Shown piece after piece: positions 59,334 to 64,000 of a stretch of DNA of 64,000 bases. Below the pieces are notes generated by a model. That model was not told the DNA's origin. It saw only the letters and a program-made list of their open reading frames with translations, and did not search any database. Source of the stretch: Burkholderia vietnamiensis LMG 10929. Lineage in GTDB: Bacteria; Pseudomonadota; Gammaproteobacteria; Burkholderiales; Burkholderiaceae. Position 1 is the stretch's first letter. Every line of letters starts with the position of its first letter. Both the position numbers and the translations under genes were made by a program. The stretch is from the NCBI RefSeq assembly GCF_000959445.1, contig NZ_CP009631.1:2046001-2110000 (forward strand). Direction: 5' to 3'.

Positions 59334-59789
59334 ATGGTTGACGACCTTCCGAGCGACGAGGCGCGGGCGATTATCGCGCTCATAAAATTCGGCGATCCCG
59401 GTGAGTGGGACTGGTCTCCTGAGCTTTGGGGAACCGCAAACTGTGCTTTCGGCGTGACGGACCATGACGGGAAGCGAATTCAGGGCGTTACGGCTGACCT
59501 GCTCGTGAAGTATGGGCAGCGACCGCCTTCCTCGCATTTCTTGTTCATCATCTACAAGCAGGAATTCAGGGCTAGGCGCCGCGTCTATCAGCTTGACCTT
59601 CTTCAGAATGGGCGGAAGAAGGTGGATCCACATCGAGTGTCCCACGAACACATCGGGCGGGATCGGGTTCCCGGTGACGCAGCTTGGCAGCAATACAGTT
59701 ACGAGGACGCCTTGAAGTTGTTCTGCACAAGGACTAATCTGACTCTCTCCGGTGAGTTGCCGGACCCATATGTTCTTCAATTGCTATGA
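59334..59789 (+). CDS. Unknown small protein coupled to a DUF1828-like protein
   Basis: I do not recognise this 151-residue protein. It is predicted soluble and acidic at its N-terminus (VDDLPSDEARAIIALIKF) and has a segment VYQLDLLQNGRKKVDPHRVSHEHIG that loosely recalls the DUF6978 family, whose members I recall next to DUF1828 genes. Its TGA overlaps the next ATG (ATGA). Its GC is clearly lower than core genes. It is in the same direction as the integrase. Confidence 0.7.
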   Translation: MVDDLPSDEARAIIALIKFGDPGEWDWSPELWGTANCAFGVTDHDGKRIQGVTADLLVKYGQRPPSSHFLFIIYKQEFRARRRVYQLDLLQNGRKKVDPHRVSHEHIGRDRVPGDAAWQQYSYEDALKLFCTRTNLTLSGELPDPYVLQLL

Positions 59790-60562
59790 CCACGAACCTT
59801 TGCCAAGACATCTGCGGGAAGCTCGGCTTCGGCTGCGAGACGCTGGCGGCCGAGGACGGCGGCATCATGGCGCTCGATACACCCTTCGGCTTCTCTGACG
59901 GGACACCCTTCACCATCTATGCCGAACACCTTAATGGCATGGTGAGATTCTTTGATTCGCAAGAAACCCTTTTTCATGCGATGGGAAGAGGCATCCGGTC
60001 GTTTCAATCGAGAAAGTACCAGTCTGTAAGATCTCTGGTTTCGAAGTACGATGTGCTCGTCAGCGAGTCAGGTGAGATTGAATCGTACGTGCAGGACTCG
60101 AAGATGCCGGCAGGCTTCGCTCGCTATGTGAGTGCGTTGTTGGACGTGTCAGATTGGGTCGACGAAAACGCTGGCACCGATTTAGCGGATAAGCAATCCA
60201 GGCTCGTGCAAGAGGCTCAGTTGTATTTGACGGCGATTCACCCGGACACACCAGCTGTGAAAAGTACTGTTCGAGCACGTGGGATGTCAGGGAAGGAGTA
60301 CGGATTCGACTTGATGCAAGGTGAAACTCAGATCGATGCCATTTCAGCGCATCCGGCAGCCGCCGCATCAGAGCTCTACAAGTTGGTCGATCTTCGTGGC
60401 AAGACGCTAACGGCTGACATGTCGATCATTGTTGTGATCGACGACCGTGGATCGATCGATCAAGCTGACAAAGAGGCTTCGGTACTTGGTCAGTATGCCG
60501 AAACATGGCCAATGCGGCGCCTTATTCACGCGGCATCAACAGCGACACCAATTCGTCACTAA
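59786..60562 (+). CDS. DUF1828/DUF1829-like protein
   Basis: The 258-residue protein has an N-terminal segment (about 1-100) fitting DUF1828 (LGFGCETLAAEDGGIMALDTPF and DGTPFTIYAEHLNGMVRFFDS) and a C-terminal half (about 115-250) resembling DUF1829 (SGKEYGFDLMQGE, IIVVIDDRGSIDQADKEA). The biochemical function of these domains is not known to me. It overlaps the upstream gene by four bases, so the two products are probably made in a fixed ratio. A terminator follows. Codon use is unlike the core genome. Confidence 0.75.
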   Translation: MTTNLCQDICGKLGFGCETLAAEDGGIMALDTPFGFSDGTPFTIYAEHLNGMVRFFDSQETLFHAMGRGIRSFQSRKYQSVRSLVSKYDVLVSESGEIESYVQDSKMPAGFARYVSALLDVSDWVDENAGTDLADKQSRLVQEAQLYLTAIHPDTPAVKSTVRARGMSGKEYGFDLMQGETQIDAISAHPAAAASELYKLVDLRGKTLTADMSIIVVIDDRGSIDQADKEASVLGQYAETWPMRRLIHAASTATPIRH

Positions 60563-60572
60563 CCGTGATTCC

Positions 60573-60597
60573 TGCCCCGCCCCCGAGCGGGGCTTTT
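60573..60597 (+). terminator. Terminator after the gene pair
   Basis: GCCCCGC and GCGGGGC flank a six-base loop and end in four T. Confidence 0.75.
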
Positions 60598-60650
60598 CAC
60601 ATCTGACCGGCTGCGTGATGATGATGCCGTTACGCGACCCGGAGTGCTCC

Positions 60651-60866
60651 ATGCCTGCGATCAAACTGCGCATCCCGCGCGAAGACGTCTTCGAATTCAA
60701 CGGCGATCTGTCTGCTTGGTCGGCCACCAGCGGCGTCGATCCTAAACTGGCTGTCGGCACCCAGATGCAGACAACCAACCCTTCGTCGCCAACCCTGTAC
60801 TTGGCGTTCGTCGACGAACGATTCTTCGAGCAGTATCCGCGGTGGCGCCAGTTCGTCGAGCATTGA
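60651..60866 (+). CDS. Hypothetical small protein
   Basis: This 71-residue product (PAIKLRIPREDVFEFNGDL onward) has no recognisable domain. It is predicted soluble with aromatic C-terminal residues FFEQYPRWRQF. GGAG lies 6 bases before the ATG at 60651, supporting translation. It sits in the lower-GC integrated element. Confidence 0.5.
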   Translation: MPAIKLRIPREDVFEFNGDLSAWSATSGVDPKLAVGTQMQTTNPSSPTLYLAFVDERFFEQYPRWRQFVEH

Positions 60867-60926
60867 CCGCCGGTCCGGGCCACAGCCTCCTGGCACGTCT
60901 CATATCGATGCCGCCGCTATAGCTCG

Positions 60927-61124
60927 CTAGTATCGCCGCCCGTAGCCCTCGCGATACAGCGTTGCGCCGATCGATGTCAGCAACGCAATGTCTTCTTCCC
61001 CCAATGTATCCCAGGTGGCCGCCAGCCAACCAGCGAAACCGGCACAAGCGTGGTCCAGATCGACCGCTGCCCGTCCTTCGGCATTCAACCGCTCGAAGAT
61101 CGTGATGACGTCGTGTGGGGTCAT
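60927..61124 (-). CDS. Hypothetical small protein
   Basis: The 65-residue product (TPHDVITIFERLNAEGRAAV onward) is predicted helical and acidic. A GGGAGGA ribosome site lies just before the ATG on the minus strand, the strongest translation signal among the small genes here. No family is recognised. Confidence 0.55.
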   Translation of the reverse strand: MTPHDVITIFERLNAEGRAAVDLDHACAGFAGWLAATWDTLGEEDIALLTSIGATLYREGYGRRY

Positions 61125-61197
61125 GGCTTCCTCCCGGTGATAATCAAAGCGTAGGTGTTCGATGGCCGTACGCTCGGAAAAGGTGAAGGAGCGCGCC

Positions 61198-61434
61198 CTA
61201 CTTGCGGCAATGCGGATCCTGGATCAGTGCGAGGCGGCCTAAAAGCTCGTCCACTTGGATTTCGAAGACCCTGTTTCGCACGGGCTGCGTGCGGAGCTTG
61301 GTGAGCTTGTCTCTCCAGTACGCCGGGTCGTTCACCGACGACTTGTTGACGAAGGCATGGTGCGCTTGCTCAAGTAGTCCGATCGCTCGCCTTATATGTA
61401 CCAATTCGCGTTCTGCTTCGCAGTACCAGCTCAT
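61198..61434 (-). CDS. Hypothetical small protein
   Basis: The 78-residue product (MSWYCEAERELVHIRRAIGL onward) is mostly alpha-helical, with a possible coiled coil in the first 30 residues. GAAGG lies 8 bases before the start. No family is recognised. It may belong with the neighbouring minus-strand small gene. Confidence 0.45.
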   Translation of the reverse strand: MSWYCEAERELVHIRRAIGLLEQAHHAFVNKSSVNDPAYWRDKLTKLRTQPVRNRVFEIQVDELLGRLALIQDPHCRK

Positions 61435-61787
61435 ATTTGCCGCCTTCTGATGATTTTTGTCGTGACTTGCTGTACCGCGAGAGCCTTGGGCTACTCAAAG
61501 ACAACGCGCGAGCCGATCTCGAACTGTGCTGTCGTTGCACAGCGCGATGCGAGGTGAGGGGCAAACGTGGCGCGCAAGCAGCGCGCGACGCAGATTTGGG
61601 GAGGGGCGAGCGGTCAATCTACAATTGGGTGCTCGGTTCAACTCATCATACGCGCATCGCTCGTCAGGCAGCTGCTTTATTTCTCGGCGATGAGAGGCGG
61701 CCCGTCGTGATCCTGCGGCCGGATGACCGGGAGACTGACAGTGTCGAACGTCGAGGCGCCGCGCCGCTCACATGCAGTCCGCGAGCG

Positions 61788-62168
61788 CTAGACTTTGATG
61801 CGCTCAGAGACCTCCTCCTGATAACCTACAGGCACAAACAAGTCGCGATAGCGTCTGTAGATCGGGCGTTCAAAGTAGCGATATACAAGCGTCTACAAGG
61901 TCAACACGACCGCAGCAAAGGCTGCAAAGCGGATGTACGGATTGGCGATCTTCATCATCCCGAGGTAGACGCCCAGCGTGATCATCGGAAAATGAACGAG
62001 GTAGACCGAGTAACTGATCTCGCCCAGCTATTTCATGGGGCGGCATGAGAGGATGCGAGCAACCACGCTTCCAGACTGCGACACGCTAAAGATGAGGAAG
62101 GGCATAGCGGCAAGCGCTTCAAATTCGATGTTGCCGCGTGCGTCGCCGTAAATGACGTAGACGATCCC
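61788..62168 (-). pseudogene. Acyltransferase-3 family pseudogene (C-terminal remnant)
   Basis: Read on the minus strand, the sequence encodes LGEISYSVYLVHFPMITLG and YRYFERPIYRRYRDLF, hallmarks of the membrane acyltransferase-3 (OafA-type) C-terminus, ending at TAG 61788-61790. Two in-frame TAG codons interrupt it, at 62028-62030 (just before LGEIS) and 61893-61895 (before TLVYRYFERP). The 5' end is cut by the IS remnant at 62169. The gene is dead. Confidence 0.85.
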
Positions 62169-62405
62169 TGGAGTTGCCCCTGTAACTCAGGACACGCGGA
62201 CACCGTTAGGTTGATGACACCGCATTACACCTGAACTCGCGAGGCGAGCGGTATTTCAGGGCTCTGTGCGGGTGGCGCTCATTGTAGTGTTCAACGCGAT
62301 AGCCAGACGCGAGAGCGCTGTTGGTGCGTCAGACTTGTCCATATAGGCGACGTAATTGTGCTTCATGGTCTTCACGAACGATTCGGCCGTGCCATTGCTT
62401 GTGAC
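62169..62405 (-). mobile_element. IS3-family transposase (orfB) 3' remnant
   Basis: On the minus strand the sequence reads VTSNGTAESFVKTMKHNYVA, then after a one-base loss near 62293 EHYNERHPHRALKYRSPREF, the C-terminal end of IS3-family OrfB (DDE transposase), with a stop at 62206-62208. The right end TGGAGTTGCCCC at 62169 resembles an IS3-type terminus. The 5' part is missing, its DNA fused to the HTH gene at about 62405. Confidence 0.85.
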
Positions 62406-63036
62406 CTTCTTCGCGTGCTTCCTTCTTCTGCTCCGTGCGCCCGGACCCGATCCAATCCCAAGCGGGTACCAATCCGGGCGCGCCAGGTGCCAACCGCGGG
62501 CGCAGTTCCCATTCTTCGACTGGCTTCAGACTCTTGCGCATGTATGTCACGCGCTGGCGAGGAATGCCGGTCTCGGACTCAAGTTGCTCGTCCGTCAATC
62601 GTCGTCCGCGGCATGCGCTCCGGATCGTGCGCAGATCTTCGACGCGCGGCGTGCGCAGGTCGATGCATTCCTCGTGTACGCGCCAGGTGTGCGGGACCGG
62701 GATCACGGTGTACTCGGCAGTATTGGCGTGCGAGCAGGTCAGCCGGTCCATCGTCATCGGGCATTCCACGAATACGAGTACGTCCGCCGGGCCGGCCCGG
62801 TCGGAATACGTGTAGCGATCCAGCAGCACGCCACCGCGGTCTCGCCACCTCGCCAACTGCCCATCGCTTGCTCGATCCCACCATGCCCACACGTAGACGG
62901 GCAGATCGGCGATCGACGCGCTCCTGAAGAACACGGGCTTGATCGTCGCGTATCCTCGATTCACGAGGATATGGGTGTAGCCGCCAAACGCTTTTCGGAT
63001 CGATTGGCCGACGTCGGTGGTCGTGAAATAGCGCAC
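62329..63036 (-). CDS. Unknown HTH protein with chimeric C-terminus
   Basis: I do not recognise this 235-residue protein. It has an aromatic-rich first half (HILVNRGYATIKPVFF, VYVWAWWDRASDG) and a helix-turn-helix at about 147-170 (LTDEQLESETGIPRQRVTYM). From about residue 211 the sequence is encoded by IS3 transposase DNA in another frame, so the native C-terminus was lost. A GTG start at 63036 is chosen. It follows a 61-residue gene by 9 bases, probably as one operon. Confidence 0.6.
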   Translation of the reverse strand: MRYFTTTDVGQSIRKAFGGYTHILVNRGYATIKPVFFRSASIADLPVYVWAWWDRASDGQLARWRDRGGVLLDRYTYSDRAGPADVLVFVECPMTMDRLTCSHANTAEYTVIPVPHTWRVHEECIDLRTPRVEDLRTIRSACRGRRLTDEQLESETGIPRQRVTYMRKSLKPVEEWELRPRLAPGAPGLVPAWDWIGSGRTEQKKEAREEGHKQWHGRIVREDHEAQLRRLYGQV

Positions 63037-63045
63037 GGGCGATCC

Positions 63046-63231
63046 TTAAATCGGCTCGCGCTGCAGGCTGCGGACAAGCATGGCGGCATCACGGCAGACC
63101 TCGATCGGGATTCGCGGATTTGCGACCACATCTCGCACGAACTTCCCGAGGAGAATGACGGCCGAGACGTCATTTCGAATCGGCTCGACGCTACATGTTG
63201 GTTCGCCGCCACATTGCTTCATGTTCTTCAT
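63046..63231 (-). CDS. Hypothetical small protein upstream of the HTH gene
   Basis: The 61-residue product (MKNMKQCGGEPTCSVEPIRN onward) is predicted soluble with a helical second half (VRDVVANPRIPIEVCRDAAML). GGGGA lies upstream of the ATG at 63231. It precedes the HTH gene by 9 bases in the same direction. No family is recognised. Confidence 0.5.
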   Translation of the reverse strand: MKNMKQCGGEPTCSVEPIRNDVSAVILLGKFVRDVVANPRIPIEVCRDAAMLVRSLQREPI

Positions 63232-63287
63232 ATGCGGTCCCCGCCGGTTGTGCCGGATCACCGTCCCAAATTGCAGTCAAAGTGTCC

Positions 63288-63307
63288 GGGGGCACATGTG
63301 GGGGCAT
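63288..63307. repeat. GGGGGCA repeats at the distal end of the element
   Basis: GGGGGCA occurs at 63288-63294 and 63300-63306, 12 bases apart; the second continues as GGGGCAT. This is the same heptamer found four times at the integrase end, so it may mark the other boundary. Confidence 0.5.
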
Positions 63308-63361
63308 GCAGAAAATACGAACTCGCTGAATCCCAATAGCGTAAAGGAAAGGTGAACCGAA

Positions 63362-63376
63362 TGCGGTTCCGGCCTC
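63362..63376. other. Possible decayed attR (tRNA-Leu T-arm-like sequence)
   Basis: TGCGGTTCCGGCCTC matches the tRNA-Leu 3' half (57846-57866) if one C and a five-base GAGTC-type block are removed; TCCGGCCTC is an exact 9-base match. It lies where core sequence resumes. The match is short, so chance is possible. Confidence 0.35.
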
Positions 63377-63393
63377 CTCTTGGGGTGCGCCGC

Positions 63394-63432
63394 AAAAAAG
63401 CGCTGCCGGTCTTCCGATCGCAGCGCTTTTTT
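63394..63432. terminator. Bidirectional terminator at the island/core boundary
   Basis: AAAAAAGCGCTGC and GCAGCGCTTTTTT form a perfect 13-base stem with a 13-base loop. It ends the small membrane gene on the minus strand. Confidence 0.9.
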
Positions 63433-63465
63433 CATTCCCACGCCGCATCCCCGCCCCGCGCCCGC

Positions 63466-63696
63466 CTAATCCCAGAAGCTGCGCACCGCGACCGCCACGA
63501 TCACCGGCACCGAGAACACCAGCGGAATCGCGAAATACTGCGCTTCGCGATCGACGAACCAGCTGTAGATCAACCATCCTGCGCCGATCGCGAACGTGAT
63601 CAGGCCGACCAGTACGGCGACGATATTCAAAACCAGCTTCGACGGCTGGCGGCGCGCTTTGTCGTTGCTGTCGGGGTCGCGCGGGGACGAGTTCAT
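63466..63696 (-). CDS. Small membrane protein
   Basis: The 76-residue protein has a polar N-terminus (NSSPRDPDSNDKARRQPS) and two membrane helices (about 22-45 and 53-72). Codon use is again high-GC as in the core chromosome, so it lies outside the element. No family is recognised. The ribosome site is weak. Confidence 0.6.
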   Translation of the reverse strand: MNSSPRDPDSNDKARRQPSKLVLNIVAVLVGLITFAIGAGWLIYSWFVDREAQYFAIPLVFSVPVIVAVAVRSFWD

Positions 63697-64000
63697 CTGA
63701 GGAGCGGCTGAGCCAGGCAGGGTTAAACGCACAGGAGACCGCATCCGCGCGGATCGCGCAAGGGCCGAGGCATCGCGGCGGTGTATCGTTGGTAAGCGCG
63801 CGTGACGAACCGAACGACGCGGCCCGCCCGTCCGGCAGGGCCGCTGCACGATCACAGGGCAGGGCGCCGCGTCTGCGACGTCGAAGCGCCCGCATGCCAC
63901 CACGCCCCGACGGGAGACGAAGCAGCTTCCGGCAGCACGCCGCGTCGAACCGTTCCCGCCATTTCGCCGCAACCGCGCTTCGACAAATCGTTGTACCCAC
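63697..64000. other. Right edge without a supported gene
   Basis: The open frames here are shadows with atypical composition. I see no convincing gene, RNA or repeat up to the window end. Confidence 0.5.

Noticed and set aside
61437..62048. 203-residue plus-strand open frame in the island
   Set aside because: It overlaps the acyltransferase pseudogene on the other strand; the protein composition is random-like and the first half has no ribosome site.

Overview
The window is high-GC beta-proteobacterial chromosome and looks like the Burkholderia cepacia complex. This rests on the lpxA-lpxB-rnhB order, a RisA/RisS-type OmpR/EnvZ pair, codon use dominated by G/C third positions, and protein sequences that read like Burkholderia homologues. 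The species is not resolved. Everything up to about 57.9 kb is ordinary core or stable accessory chromosome. From 57.9 to 63.4 kb there is a small, decayed, lower-GC integrated element.

Layout. 0-4.1 kb: fabZ-lpxA-lpxB-rnhB-rRNA methyltransferase, a tightly overlapping lipid A/fatty acid/RNA operon. 4.1-7.8 kb: ppsR and ppsA, divergent (PEP synthase and its regulator). 7.9-10.9 kb: NfeD/SPFH membrane pair, smpB, ratA, rnfH. 11-16 kb: DMT exporter, an unusual two-DNA-binding-domain regulator with a beta-propeller protein, and a DUF899/DUF2182 pair. 16-19.9 kb: guaB and guaA flanking a small membrane protein. 20-22.2 kb: DUF1992, tadA, LD-carboxypeptidase.

22.4-34.2 kb is a nearly complete purine (urate/allantoin) catabolic island: GntR regulator, NCS1 permease, hydantoin/allantoin racemase, puuE, uraD, alc, allA on the plus strand; uraH-puuD on the minus strand; an 8-oxoguanine deaminase-like enzyme; and a LysR regulator. 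Together these convert urate through 5-hydroxyisourate, OHCU, allantoin, allantoate and ureidoglycolate to glyoxylate and urea. Two copies of a TTGTYGACAA palindrome lie upstream of the GntR gene, one on its -35 box.

34.4-57.5 kb: dodecin, a HIBADH-family dehydrogenase, mscL with a TPR membrane protein and a PspA-like protein (envelope stress), PBP1a, a PLP dehydratase with argE, mfd opposite ispD-ispF, ahpD/ahpC, the RisA/RisS pair, a DUF1800/DUF1501 pair and a squalene/phytoene-synthase-like protein.

57.8-63.4 kb: a tRNA-Leu(UAG) gene is followed by a P4-type tyrosine integrase. Next comes a translationally coupled pair of unknown proteins, the second DUF1828/DUF1829-like, then three small orphan genes, an acyltransferase-3 pseudogene with two in-frame TAG codons, an IS3-family transposase remnant, and a chimeric HTH protein whose tail is transposase DNA read in another frame. 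GGGGCA(T) repeats cluster at both ends of this segment. The coupled gene pair and the repeat pattern are the best candidates for something undescribed.
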